Source: Ectocarpus siliculosus
Lineage: Eukaryota > Sar > Phaeophyceae > Ectocarpales > Ectocarpaceae
Length of the DNA: 64,000 nucleotides
Reading direction: 5' to 3'
Assembly: GCA_000310025.1 (NCBI GenBank)
Contig: FN649738.1
Span: 1,717,361 to 1,781,360 of the forward strand
Shown here: positions 37,301-49,905 of the stretch, piece by piece
How the letters are laid out: each line of letters starts with the position of its first letter
How positions within the stretch are numbered: position 1 is the first letter of the stretch
Translations under genes and position numbers: made by a program
Notes under the pieces: generated by a model
Database searches by the model: none
Told to the model about the DNA's origin: nothing
What the model saw: the letters and a program-made list of their open reading frames with translations, nothing else

Positions 37301-38202
37301 TGCCGCCAATCGCTTCGTGTAGTATGACTTGTCAATCTGGACTGCTGATTGTGCGGTTCTGACTGGTGCGATTTCCGCAATGTAAAGTTCGCGATGATGA
37401 GTTTCGCTCTCGATCGTCATGCCTGTAGGATGCTCAACGAGGACTGGTTCACGACGGGGGGTGAAGATGGGAGTCTCGCGCTTTGGTTCGCCATGAAGAA
37501 GAAACCCGCGATGCTGGTGCCGGCGGCGCACGGGTACAGCGCGGTGGGCATCCCGCGGTGGATTAGTGCAATCGGCTGCCTCAAGCAGTCGGACCTCGTG
37601 GTCAGTGGCTCCAATGACGGGTCGGTCCGACTGTGGCGTGCGGACGTTGAGGCGAGATCTCTGGAGCAAGTGAGTTCAGACTGGCATGCCCGTGGTGGAT
37701 TCACCGCACGTTTGCAACGATGCTTTGCCACGCTCAATAGCGGCAAAGGGAAATCTCTGTTGTTGAAGATCCTGCTTGCGTAGAGGACCGTGTACTCTGT
37801 TGCTGCCCTTGACCCGACTGCATTTTTGCAAGTGGGGAGGGAGTTGTCGGGCGTGTCGTTTCTGTCTCTTGCCCAACTGCCTTCGTTCGCGGCCATCAGG
37901 GTGCAAAAGTCTCATGTCTTGTGTCTGGTGTGCGCTGTCTTGGCTACCGTCCTGTGCAGGTGGCATCTGTGCCGCTGGAAGGGTTTGTCAACGGGCTTGC
38001 TGTGTCTTCCACTGGCAAGTTCTTGGTAGCAGCGGTAGGGCAAGAGCATCGACTCGGGCGGTGGGAGCACCAAAAGAAGGCTCGGAACGAAATATGTGTG
38101 GTGCCGCTCCCTTCCGGGGCGGAAGACGAGGTTGCCGTCGCGATGGACACCGAGAGCGCGGAGGAAGACCAGGGTGATATTGACGGGGAGGAAGCCGGAT
38201 AG
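34315..38202 (+). CDS. RRP9: U3 snoRNP WD40 protein RRP9 (U3-55K)
   Basis: Nine exons: 34315-34434, 34806-35033, 35541-35645, 35966-36205, 36385-36579, 36866-36982, 37182-37258, 37429-37669 and 37960-38202. All have consistent phases, giving 521 residues (human 475). The N-terminus is Arg/Ser/Lys-rich, then acidic (DDDPDAGDSDSEDGD). It is followed by the family signature ETAEEKRLRLARDVLMKLD and the helix YIGDRLAHARLEATGQLYRE. WD repeats begin at about residue 170: MRGHKLSPTCVVLSPDD, SGSKDNSIIRWD, LASGGRDRLINVWD, FRGHQDTVSSLAFR, FSGSHDRCVKHWDL, VTGGRDRTVRLWKV, SGSNDGSVRLWRA. The protein binds the box B/C part of U3 snoRNA in the nucleolus and serves early 18S rRNA processing. The C-terminal tail is acidic. 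Confidence 0.93.
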
Positions 38203-38784
38203 GATTGAATTGGATTCAATCCAGCTGTGTTTTAGGCAGAAAAATTATTGAATCACCTGGAACCGTGGGCAAGTTCAATATGCACATGTTGTGGGTGTAT
38301 GTGATGTGCAGTTTCTCGTTGACGCCATGGGCCGCGATAATGTTTCCAAAATATTCTGGGATAATGAAGCGCCTTCTGCCACGAGAGCTACAGGTGGAAT
38401 ACTCCGAGGTGGAACATTTCCCTCGCTTGCACATGCTCCGTGCACATCCCAGGTCTCGGAATAAAAACGCCATGGGGTTCGTTTGTTGGTTGCTGCGAAA
38501 TCTCCGGGAAAATGTTTTTGTCCAGGTACATTGTCAACAAGTTATTTCAGCTCACACTCAGACCTCATACCCTGCCCTCAGCGACAGGAGAAGATCTGAC
38601 CGCCTGTATCTCCGGCGACCCTCCCACAAACGTGCTGTTTCGTATTCTGTGAGACGCACACCGGCATTGGGGAACTGTACCCTCGCACGCACGCGCACTT
38701 ACATCAACACCAACTAAATTCACAGTTAACAATATTACGCTACCCAAGCGATCTTTGAGTGTGCAGAGGATATGATACATTGGT
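38203..38784. other. Intergenic DNA between convergent RRP9 and dynactin genes
   Basis: This holds the 3' UTRs of both genes. No other feature is supported. Confidence 0.6.
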
Positions 38785-41036
38785 CTACGATCGAGACGCG
38801 TGTTGCCGCTCCAGTTCCGCGACTTGATCATCCCAGTGCACGAACTTCTCCGACACAAGATTCACCGCCTGATGGACCAAAAAAAAAAAATGGAACATCG
38901 TCAGACCACCTCGCAGGCGAGATTCGTTTTACCAGGCAGGTTGATCAAGCGAGTGTTGTCCCAAGCCTTGAAGGAAAACAAGAGCAAAAATATTGGTATT
39001 GGTACGGCTGTATGCATACTTGCTTTCAAAATATGTGAGTTCGCCTCCAGCGTCTTGGAATAAACTACTTTAGGTTTTGGGGGAGGGGTACCATCCAGGC
39101 GGTGCCATTCCGGTTTCGCCATAACCCCGTACGAAGAAATCGTGCGTTACCTCACTGTAGTGGAGGAGAGCGTTCTCGGCGCGCTCGTTTATTCGGGCTA
39201 CCTCCGTTGCCTGTTGCACATAGGTGCCTTCCAACCGGCTCAGGCGTGCAGTCAACTGCGGCATATCTGGTTGCAAGCGTGAGGCATGGGTCAAACCAGG
39301 GGATGGGAGTCAAGCATGAGTGCTGGCCTTCGATGTGTAATGGATAGTGGTCGAGACCCCAACCAAGTCTAGCTAGGACCTTCCACGTGTAGAATGCTAC
39401 CTACCCGACGAAGAGCGGGCAGCCCACTTGCAACCCTTTACTCTTGACTTCCACACTTGTGCAAAATCCGTCACCTTTAAGGTACGGAGGGTTGACGTGT
39501 TCCTGCAAAGTCTTGACTTGCGACAGCAAGCGCGCGGTGGTCTCGATCTCCTCTCTCGCCGCGTACAAGATGTTTTCCTTGAGCGCCACGGTGTGGGTGG
39601 ACGCTGCAGTTGTCGTAGATGGCAGCGGCGAAAGTAGCCCCAGGCGTGCAGCTGGTACAGAAGATGGGCGGCGTGAAAAGGCGGAATACGACCGTTAGAG
39701 GGGCACCTTGAGTGGCAAGCGGGGTAGGTTTCGAGTCGCGGTTGTCCAGCACGTACCTTGGTGACGGAAGGGAAATAGTGAGCTTCGTGCTACGAGGACG
39801 AAACATGCAAGAGTGGGAGGCAAACGAACAGTGGAACCCGAAAACTAAAGAACCCCGGTGATGGAGGAGGGCGAGATGAAGGCAGGCTGATAGACAGATG
39901 CAAACAAGATTCGGCGCGCACGCTGCCAGAAAACCGCGCTGCCTTACCGGTGCTTTTATTCGCTTGTCAGGATCGCACGTACGTAGTGAGCTGTTCCAAT
40001 GGCCTGCGTTTCTGGTTCCGGAAAACATGTCTTCCCCACCAAATTCACACAATGGTAGCGTCACTTACTCCCAATCTCCCGATCAGAGACTCCAGCTGAC
40101 GTTTTCCTACAACGGCAACAGCATTCCTTTAGTACACCGTTACAACAGGTTTTGACAAGCTTCACAAGTGGGATCCAAACGCCCCATTGTCTTCTCCCAT
40201 ACATACAGCCTACCGGAGCAGCAATTCCCATCACCTTGTGCTGCGATGTCCAGGAGATTCCGATCACCTCCTTCCGCTCGCGCTACATTCTTAGAGATGG
40301 CCTTGACCTTGGCTGCTAGAGGCTCCACTTCTCGACCCAGACTGACGGTACCCGAAGAAGCGGCCGAACATGATCGGCCAAAGACAAGTCGCTCTAAGGC
40401 ATCCAACCGACGGAGCAACACGGCCTCGGCTTCCTGGCAAACGAAAACAGCAAGACCATTCCAACACAAGCTTTACGTCAGAGTGGGTGAGGCATGTACG
40501 AGTGAGTATTAAAACCGGGCATCCGCAGACGGTCATGTGTCCCACACATGAGAAAACACTGAACAAATTGTACGTATGACTCTTCAACCGTTGTGATGTT
40601 GTGTTGCGTTGTCGGCCCCTCCCCCAAGTGGACAGCCCCATTCGTGCTCTTCAGACCGGCCACCGCTTGCCACCAAAGTAGAGGGGTGTGGCAAGAAAGT
40701 CATAGCCCCATGCGCGAGTTGCTAATGCCCTCTTTTGTCATCCCTCTGTCAACGTGACACATGTCTGAGCTGAGTTCAGTCTGCTGCTGCAGGCGAATGC
40801 TTGTCGCAGTTTTCTGGCGGCAAATTTCGCGCCACTGCCGGCCGGTCCGCAAATGTAGATCTATGGAATACAAGTACGTTAGGATGAACACATGGTGTGC
40901 ACAATGTTGCGCCACTGCGGGGATCGTCGTCAACGCCCCCCCCCAAAAAAAATATGAAATCAGAAACGATCACGAGCCTACAAACCTGCTGTCGAACCAT
41001 TTTCACTCCACCCTGGTGTTGCAACTCCCTAGACAT
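38785..41036 (-). CDS. DCTN3: Dynactin subunit 3 (p24)
   Basis: Exons on the minus strand: 41036-40986 (first exon, less certain), 40433-40235, 39651-39475, 39266-39151 and 38868-38785 with stop TAG. Phases agree throughout (0, 1, 1, 0), giving about 208 residues (human 186). Family marks: LLRRLDALERLVFG near the start (human LQARVEELERWVYG), the middle helix REEIETTARLLSQVKTLQEH, then MPQLTARLSRLEGTYVQQAT with ERAENALLHYSE. The C-terminal LVSEKFVHWDDQVAELE aligns with human MLLSKQFVQWDELLCQLE. The protein is all-helical and sits in the dynactin shoulder, linking dynein to cargo. The first exon (MSRELQHQGG..., donor GTTTGT) was chosen by phase alone; the rest is firm. It is divergent from the methyltransferase gene. 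Confidence 0.85.
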
Positions 41037-41776
41037 GTCGTAGAGTCCTCCAAATCGCTCAGTACCCAAGGGTCTCGTTGTATAGACATAGCCTTACAGC
41101 GGAATGCTTTGCCGATGATTGAATCACGCGCAACCTCAGCAGCACGCGCCCGTAGAAATGCTGCTTCCCGGTAACATGTACACAGCAGTAGTGTACGTTC
41201 GACCGCTAATAGCAGAAACCTGCAGAAACTATAGATAACCTCCATTGTGGAAAGCATGTGAATGGCGGTTCTACGGTACAGGTTTACAGGGGAGGGCAGC
41301 AGCACAGCACACAAGATGAAAGGACAGGTGCAACAACACCAGCAGCAGTGTATTATAGTAACATCGGATCGGTGATTTTGGAAGAACTCTCTATTGTACT
41401 ATGTGAAAAAGCGGTGCTGTATCTCTCTTGCTCGGACCGCACGCATATCCTCTTACAAACACAAGAAATCCCAGGAACTGCAACCGTTTCCGTCGTCAAT
41501 CTTACATGTTCGCCCTCATGTCGTGGGCTCGTTGCCATGAGGGTGAAGAGGTGACCTGTGATGCAATGTGTCCAGGGCAGCCCACCAGCTGACTGGAGAG
41601 CGGAGAACCTTTTATAGCGAACCCCCCCCTTTGTCCGTTCGTTCCACGATCCACGATGCCCCCTCAACGGACCGCTTATTTATAGCGATACCACACACGA
41701 CAGCACGACAGACCAACCAGTTAGACAGCCGTGTCGTCGCCTCTCCCTCTCGCGCACGTCCTCTGTGGTGTGTGCG
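41037..41776. promoter_or_regulatory. Divergent upstream region of DCTN3 and the methyltransferase-TPR gene
   Basis: 740 bp separate the two proposed start codons. The frames here (for example 41003-41314 minus, 41258-41554 plus) show no motif. No promoter element can be named with confidence. Confidence 0.4.
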
Positions 41777-44700
41777 ATGGCGACGAGCCAGGTAGCGGTG
41801 CGAGAGGCCAGTTGCGTGCAGCAGAATGCTGGTGAGTGAGTGAGTGTTGTTGTATTCTGTATCTCTCTCGCTCATTGTCCAGTTTTTTTTTTTTTGCGAA
41901 ACCTCTCGTCTAGGAAGATACAGGACATGTCGTTGGGTGGCCGCACACACGAACGGCACAGTTTCCCAAGCAAAGCTATACTGTAAGTCCAAGAAGACCC
42001 ACTGGTGGACACCAACACACTTTCGTGAGCCACTGCACGTACAACCACCAAACGCGCGGACGAGTTTTTTTGCCTTCCGTGGCTCTCTCAAAACCAAACA
42101 GCAGACAACGGCGTACAAGAATCGCCCGAAGTGATTGCCATGCTGGCCAAGCTCGAGGATGCCTTAGATGGGAACCTAGAGCCGTCCGACTGGGGCGGAT
42201 CGAGCCCTCCCCCTAGGCACGTACAGCATCAGCAGCGACCAGGAGGGCACACGGCTTCCGATACGCGGAATAACAACGGCGAATCGGGTGGTTGGGACGG
42301 ACGACAACAACACAACCGTGGTGCCGGCGGTATCGGTGCCGGTGCGGGGAACGAGCGGTGTGTGCTGGAAGATTTCACCCAATGCTCCAAGTCGCACCTG
42401 TGGAAGCTTATGATGAGCTTTTACGACCGCAAAGGGGTGGAGTCCTGGAGCCAGGTGTGGGTCTACTGCTGGAGCGCTTATTTAGATACGGGATTTTGAT
42501 CCTTGGGGGGACGGGTTGCCGACGATTGTGTAGATACGGTGGTGTGTGCATACCACCCACGTTCATCATTTTTTTTCTACCCTCTGCCCAAAGACACTAC
42601 TTAGCAGTCGACATGACTGCTCATTGGCACCTTGGCGCATTTTCTCCTTGGGTTCGCCGAAATCAGTACACGGCTACAATCTTTTTTTGCTCATGGGGTT
42701 TTTCTCTGAATAATGTTGGTCCGATGTGCATGGTGCACAAGGCCAAACTGCAGACGCTCTGTCCTCACGTGAGACTTCGAGGAAAAGTCTGACCTTGCTT
42801 TTCAACCACTCTCGCACGTGTGCTTGTATACGATCATGATGCAGCAGTAGTTTGTTGCCTGCAGCCAACCCGTTCGTTGGTGCATAGCGCAGGTGCTGAC
42901 CTCCTTTGCAGAATTCGAGTAAACGAAAAAAGGTTGCATGGTAGGATACCGTGACTCTGAACCCCAAGGCTTAATATTCCAACAGCCACACGGTTCGTTA
43001 TAGGCAAACGGCATTTTGGGTAAATATTTAGTAAATAGACCCCCCGTTTTGAGGCACGTTGGCTGGCCGCATTTTTTTAAGCAAGGCTTTGTTGGACGAG
43101 TGCGGCGCGCTACAACGCCTAGGGTCAAAAGTCAAAAGGTGCTGCGGCGAAACAAGATTTCAGAAGAGTTTCGCGGCAACTGTGAGAACAGCATACATCT
43201 GTCAGAACAGCGCTGCTCTGTTGGCCTTCGGGTTCAGCGTAGATCTCACCCCACACGTTACCCTCGTGAACGTCGTTGATTGTCCGTCCGCCACAACGTT
43301 TTCTTCATGCATGCATGGTTGCGAGTGAAGGCCATCGAGGCGTTCGCGGCGTTGCTTAATGTTTGCTTCGCCTTGCCGCTAAATCGCTGACCCTGCCGGC
43401 TTCACAGGGTATCGTGCCCCACTTTATCACGTGCAACGCCTTCATCGGGCGCTCTTACGCGCAAGTGCTAAGCGGGTTTCTACGGGACTGCGTGAGGGGG
43501 GCAGGCGGCATGAAGCTGGACCCGACGGAACCACTGTATATCATCGAGCTCGGCACAGGGTCTGGGAAGTTCAGCTTTTTCATGCTCAAGGCTTTACTCG
43601 AAATGAAGGTCAGATGTACGCACCACAGGGCGCCTTTCACTCCCTTGAGCGGTGTTGCGACGACACGGTTGGCAGGTTAGCACGGCGATGAGAGAGCCGG
43701 GGCGGAAGGGAGCGAGCGCGTGCGTGATCCATCTGGCGGGCATATCGTTGTGTTTTGCCTTTGGGCTGTTTGTCTTTCGAGTGACCTGCTCGAATGGCAG
43801 TATGCTACAATAATCATGCTGGCGCTGCTATTCACGTGCAGATGTATGTGTGTGTTGCCGACCACACCTCTACAGAGGTGCTGCTGTAGCAACTGAACAT
43901 TTCTTGTTCGCGAAGGAGCTTGCTCAGCTGGGTGCGTTCCGGTACATGGTCCCCTGTAGTTGTCAGCCTCTTAACTGCTGTGTCGATCGAACCCGACAAT
44001 CCTCGCGGCCGAGCAGGAAGTGTGCGACTTTCCGGTGGAGAAGATGGTGTACGTCATGACAGACTTCACCGAGAGCAACTTTAAGTTCTGGGCGGAGCAC
44101 CCGGTGAGTGGAGAGGCAGAATTCGCACGGCGTCGAGCCTGTAGGGCATGCCAGTGTTTCGCAATGAAGAGCACCAGGCAAGCAAGGCATTGTGGCTTCC
44201 GATTGCCTTTTCACCGGGCGAGACAAGGCCAACCGATGTTCCGTTTGCTAGGTTCGCATCTAACTGTGCCTGGTAGCGCACAGCCATAGACCGTCTAGTC
44301 CGTTGCAGCTGTTAGAAACAGGCACTTGAGTACGCCCAAACACAGCCTGCTCCCCGCATATGTGGAGCAAGCTCGCCGCTGCATGCAGGTGGTGGCCGAA
44401 AAGGTGGAAAGAAAATGTTTGGGCTTGAAACTGGCAGGCAGTAGCCAAGTGGGCGTGCTTAACGACGGGCCCTTGGTTTGATGCTGCAGGTGTTGAAGCC
44501 CTTCCTAGATTCTGGTCAATTGGACATGGCCATCTTCGACGCTGTAAACGACACGACTATCAAGCTCAGCCGATCCGGGGTGTTGCTCGGGCCTGGCACG
44601 TGCGTTAACCCCATCTGCGTCGTGGCGAACTACCTTTTCGACACCTTGTGCCACGATATTTTTCAGGTGAAAAGTATGGAAGCTTGTGCTTGCGCGCAAC

Positions 44701-47700
44701 ATATAGATGGAAGAGTGGGCGTGGTGGAACGTGTCTGTCTGTCTGTCGTTTATACTTGTTTTGAGCATGCCGGACGTTGTACTTGTGTTCTACGGAGACT
44801 CGCTTCGACGAGTTGCAAGTGACGACAAACTGCCACGGACATTTCGCGTTCGTTCAAAATCACAATGCACAAGAGCAGAGCGCCATATCGGATGTGTGCT
44901 TCTGCGTGCGATATATCGCGAAGAGCCAGCCAGCTGACACTCCACACTTTTGCACCTCCAGAAGAAGGCGAGCCACGGTGTACCTTTTGGAGAATGGCTC
45001 AAACCTTATCTGCCGAGGAAAACACCCCCTGTTAAATGCTGGGGTGCGGTTCGGTGTGGGTCCACAGGTAGACCAAGGGAAAGCGAAGGAAGGGCTGATC
45101 AGCGTTGGGTCGACCCAGAAAGATGAGCCAGACCCTTTAGACCCAGAGATTATCCAGCGGCTCGACAACAGGTTCAGCTATCAAGATATCCCGGACGATT
45201 ACTACACGGACGAAGACGGCGATGAGGTGTGTGTTTGTTCTGTCGAGGTTTGTGCTCTAGACTAAAGGCAAGGGGCGGCGTGATTGTTTGCTGTAAGGAC
45301 AACGCCGTACTGGCGTTTGCATACGTTCGGGTTCTTAAGGTGGGGAGAGGAACCCCGTGGTGTGTTGGTTTCCTCAGACCGTTTCGTTTGCCCGATCGAC
45401 GTCGATGCGTGTTTATCAGGATGAGTATCAGCATCGTGCTTAGGACGGTATCGAATTTTTTTTCCATACTCCTAACATGTGGGTGTTCGAGGGAAAACCT
45501 TGGGCATGTCAAGTGGCGACCTGGTGTAGCTATTCATCGTGCTTGCGGCTCTACTGGCTGCCGCTTTTAGTAGACGTCCCAAAAAATTACGGGGTTAGGC
45601 AGGCCATTGTGGAAACCACTCAGGCTGTAAGGGTGTCTGTCTATCGTGTCGCAACCACCGCCGACGTTGGGGTTGACTATGCTACATTTTCCTCCCCTTG
45701 TTGTCCCTCTTCTGAATTTGATTGGGTGTCGGAAAACAGCCGCATTTCAAGCGAATACTGGACTGGTACGTAGACTACGCGGCGCAGGGTTCGGGCGGGA
45801 TGTCCATCCTCTTTCCCGTGGGAGCTCTGAGGGCGTTGAGACGATTGATGACATTCAGCGACAACCGGTGAGTTGAGGCCGCAGACAGACAGACAGACAG
45901 ACAGAGGCAGATAGATCGCGTGCCCAAAATTATGGTGTTTTTCAAGCTCAATACGATCTAGGGTAACCTTTGGTTTTTCGTACGGTTCTTCCGTTCCACG
46001 GCGAGAGCATCCCTCTTGTCCCTCTTGTTGCAAAGTGTGTACGATAGAAAGACTGGCCATGCTGGATGATATCATCCAAGAACCCGTGTAGCCTGGTAGT
46101 CTCAGCTCTCCCAGCCTCCGTGAGCCTGACGTTAATGATGTGGCTAATCGTAACTCCCCGTCCCCCCGCACCTCTACCATAATAGCGCTTTCGTCATCTC
46201 GGGGGACAAGGGGAACAACAACCCAGAGCAATTCAAGGGCTTGATGGACCCGCACATCGCGGTGCATGGCTCTTTCTCAGTGATGGTGAACTACCACTCC
46301 ATCGGCGCCTACTTTACGAGCAGGGGCGGATTCGCGCTACACAACCCGCAGGAAGAGGTGGGAGCATGAAGAATCGTTGCGCACACCCGAAAATGGACCC
46401 GGGAACTCATTCTGGTGTCGGGAAATTGGCCGGCGGCGCCGGCTGTAGTTTTCGGTTGCAGTAAGCTAAAACACCCGCCGCTCCTCGCCAGTGGCTATGG
46501 TATCGCTCAGCTTGAGTTTCTGCTTGAATATATGCATATTAATCTCTTGTGACAACACGTGTTGTTTTTTTATTTAGGATTATGGCTTGCGTCTATGATT
46601 GAACCCTTTGTACCAGTCGGCCCGCACTGCGGGAATTTTTTGGTGTATGAATGGCGTCTTTGACGCGACCAAAGTGTGATGTTTTATCATGAAGGCGAGA
46701 AGACACAAACAGGCCTACACGTGGCATCAAATCCGGTTTCCTCGTAACAGTTTTGACCTGTCCTGCCGTACACAATAGCTTGTGTGTTCGCTATCTCGGG
46801 GTTCAACAGGCGGGAGGACTAGGGGATGGATCCCCCGCCTTCACCCCCACCCCTATGTAGCAAGTGCCTCTGCCAGCCTGAAGGCTGCCAACGGTCTGCA
46901 CACCGTTGATTGACGTCTGCCACTCGGCCCTTTTGGCCTGCCTGCCCTCGACGCCCTGTAATGTAACACAGGCCAGCTTGAAGGTTTCGACGTTCGTGCT
47001 AACAGGGGATTCGGGAGACGGTGAGTCCCTTCCGGGTCATGGCGGAATTGCAGAGAAACGGCAGCTAGCCTGGTCGAAGGTTAAAAACGAAGGCTGCTCC
47101 AGAGCTTTGAAGGTTCTGTTGCGGTCGACTTGAAAACCTGTCGGCGTGCTTGCCAGCTAGACACGGGTGTGACCTGTGAACTGTGCGTATTTTAGCCTGG
47201 AACGGTTACTGGCGCTTGTCAATCGTTCTGCGGGGTACTATGTTGTACATGGTGCCTTCAGAGGACACATTCATTCGCGGCCTACATGTACCCCGAGAGT
47301 TTTTGCGGCGGGCCTTTCTGCGTTCGAGGTTGACTCATCCCTATTGACACAGCCTCCGGTTGGGTGGGTCTTGGATGTGACTCTTGGTTTGGCTTGTGTT
47401 CTCTTGTCTCGCGTGCGTATGCGTACACAGACGAGGACGGGGAATGGACGGGGGAGGCAATGGACAGAAAAGACTCGGAGCGATCGAGCCAGTTCCCGCA
47501 CCTGGAGGCCGCGTTCAGAACGAACGTGGAACAATTCGGGCCCAACGACTTCTTTGTGATGCAGAAGTGCATGAAGGAGGTGAGAGCCAGCGCGGTTTGC
47601 ATATCCCCTGTTGCCGTTGCTATGTAATTCGTGAGGAGCAAGATGATGTTGATGTGTTGTGTTTTCTGTTCCCGCCATTGGCGTCTCGTAAGGAGAATGG

Positions 47701-49905
47701 TACCGGCATGGGAGTAAGTTTTTGCTCGTTGAACACATACGCTTGACGGACTCACTGCGCCAGAAGGCGTTTTGGTTCCGCCGCCAGGATAGGGTGGGGT
47801 GTGGCCATGGGGTCCGCCCGAGTATCTAGAAGACCGAGTCGTTCAGTTAGATTTGGGCGGCCTTGTGTGGAAAGTGCATGGACAAGCAGAGCAGGGTGTG
47901 AGCAGTGGCCCACGCGAACAAGAGTGTACAAATATCGTTCAAAACGCGCTCATTGTGACGATACTCTCGAGTGTGTCGCTGCGGTTGCGGACGGTGTATT
48001 GTACTTGGCTTTTTGGCTCTCTCTCGCTGATTCCAACTCGTGTTTGTGATTCTTCTTGTTGGTTGTTCTTGTTTCAGGACGCCGCGACACCAACACTCAA
48101 GAGCGTCGTGGCGCTGTTGAAGCTGGGCGACTGGGATCCCGATGTGTTTTACAAGTTCAGAGACACCATCCTCAACCAGGTAGACTTGCATGTTATAGAC
48201 TGCTCGAGATGAGACCGACGCACGGCATGGCATAAGTTCTTCCGGTGTTCGTTGTGTACTGCGTGATTACATTACGTTGAGCGGGCGATATTTGCTGTCG
48301 GACGTTATTGCATGGCGGTCGTCGGCGTTCACGAGATTCTGCGTTTTCGCTCTTTGAGTCTTCGAGTCTTGGCAAGGCGGAAGGGGTACTAGGGCGGCCG
48401 TCCGCGCTTGGTAAGCTCGAGTTTTGGCAAAGCACCGCCCGCTACCCTCCGTACTCTAAACATGAAAGTCTGTCGGATCTTGGTGTGTTCTGAAAGGTTT
48501 CGACGGCGGTGACAAAGCTGAAGAAGGACCTGTGCCGAGGAATTCCGCGCGTTTGGAGCAACTACTACATGCTGGATAAGGACAAGGTATGGTAAACTAC
48601 ACTATTGTAACTCATCGTGCAGTGAAAGCAACTCGATTCAGCCATGTGGTGTCGTATCAAGAGTCACAAGGGCCCGGTCGTGAGTTGTTTGTTGAGGCGA
48701 AACGGTGTAGCTGTCGCTGCCGCTGTCCGGCCACCCATCACAGCCCACCTGTGGGCGTCGTGGTTACCCACGAGCCCCGAGTTTTTTTTTCCAGCCTGAC
48801 TGGCAAAGCTTTCTGCGTCACAGCCACCACCAGGTGTTGGATTGTCTTGTGTCCAGAGAGCGGTCGGCCTTGTAGAATTGGACGGGCGCATTCCACACCC
48901 GACACTAACGAACACCAACATATCAGTGTCCGTCCGACTTGTGTCGTTACGCTCTTCTACATGGTGTACGTGTGGGCGAGCGACTGCACATTTTTTTTTT
49001 TTTTGTGTATTCACAGTCGGACGGCCGTTGTCCCCTCCCTCCCTCTCGCCGTGTCAGGACGTGGCGTTCGAGATCGGGCGGTTCTACTATGGCATCCGGG
49101 AGTACGAGAATGCTCTCGGGTTCTACCGGGACAGCTCTGAGAGCGTCGGACAGCACCACGTAACGTTCCACAATATGGGGCTGTGCTACTACAGCATGGG
49201 TGAGACCCCTCGCAAACGTTTGCGTTGGTGGTGTATGTAGCTTTGCTATTTTTAGTCTGATTTGTTGTTACGACGCGCAAGTCTGCCGCTACAACGGGAG
49301 CCAAGGTCTCACAGCGCTCAATTTTGGTGTTGAAGTGTGTGTATGACATTTAACACAAGAGCGTGTTGTGCTGGTCCTGACACCGCATCCCTCTTCGTAA
49401 CATATGTATCTATTATAACAGGAGATCTGCACCAGGCCAAGATCAACTTCGAGCTGGCCTTGGATATGAACGCAAACTACGAGAAGGCCAAGTCTTGGCA
49501 ACGCAAGGTAAACGTATCGCTCGCTCGCCGTACACATGTGGTAGTCCACGGCCATAGCGCGAGAGATGTCGCGGAAACGAGGGAGATAGAGGGGTGGGGG
49601 CAAGGTTGGTTGTTTTTGCCAGCTTTGGTGCTTCGACCTTTGGAAAATTTACTGCAACTCAAAACATAGTTAGTATGGTAAATAGACGGAAGAACTGGAC
49701 CATTGTTGCCCTTGTTTGGGGGGCGAGCGATGCATGTCTTCGTCGAGTTTTGCATGGCGCTCTCTTTGATGAAAGCAAACACCACGAGTGCCGTTGTTGT
49801 TGTTGTTGTTCCAACCGGCAGGTCCACCAGGAGTTGAACTGCCCCGAAGTGAACGGAGAACCAAACGTCAACGGCACCGCGTCAACGACACCAGCGGCAG
49901 GTTAG
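41777..49905 (+). CDS. Class I SAM-dependent methyltransferase with C-terminal TPR repeats
   Basis: Fifteen exons: 41777-41831, 42105-42454, 43408-43608, 44017-44103, 44490-44666, 45068-45226, 45740-45867, 46186-46357, 46972-47020, 47431-47579, 48078-48179, 48497-48586, 49058-49199, 49422-49507 and 49822-49905. All phases match, giving 676 residues. After a Gly/Asn-rich stretch, SAM motif I reads YIIELGTGSGKFSFFM (about 179-194). VYVMTDFTESNFKFW, LDSGQLDMAIFDA and ICVVANYLFDTL follow, as in a Rossmann methyltransferase; ANYLFD loosely recalls MidA/NDUFAF7. About 570-650 holds TPR helices: IGRFYYGIREYENALGFYRD, FHNMGLCYYSMGDLHQAKIN, FELALDMNANYEKA. It probably methylates a protein held by the TPR part; the substrate is unknown. 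No targeting signal is obvious. The border of exon 4 (44017) has a weak pyrimidine tract and is the least certain join. Confidence 0.85.
45883..45904. repeat. GACA tetranucleotide microsatellite
   Basis: Five to six GACA units stand in the intron after exon 7 of the methyltransferase-TPR gene. Confidence 0.85.
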
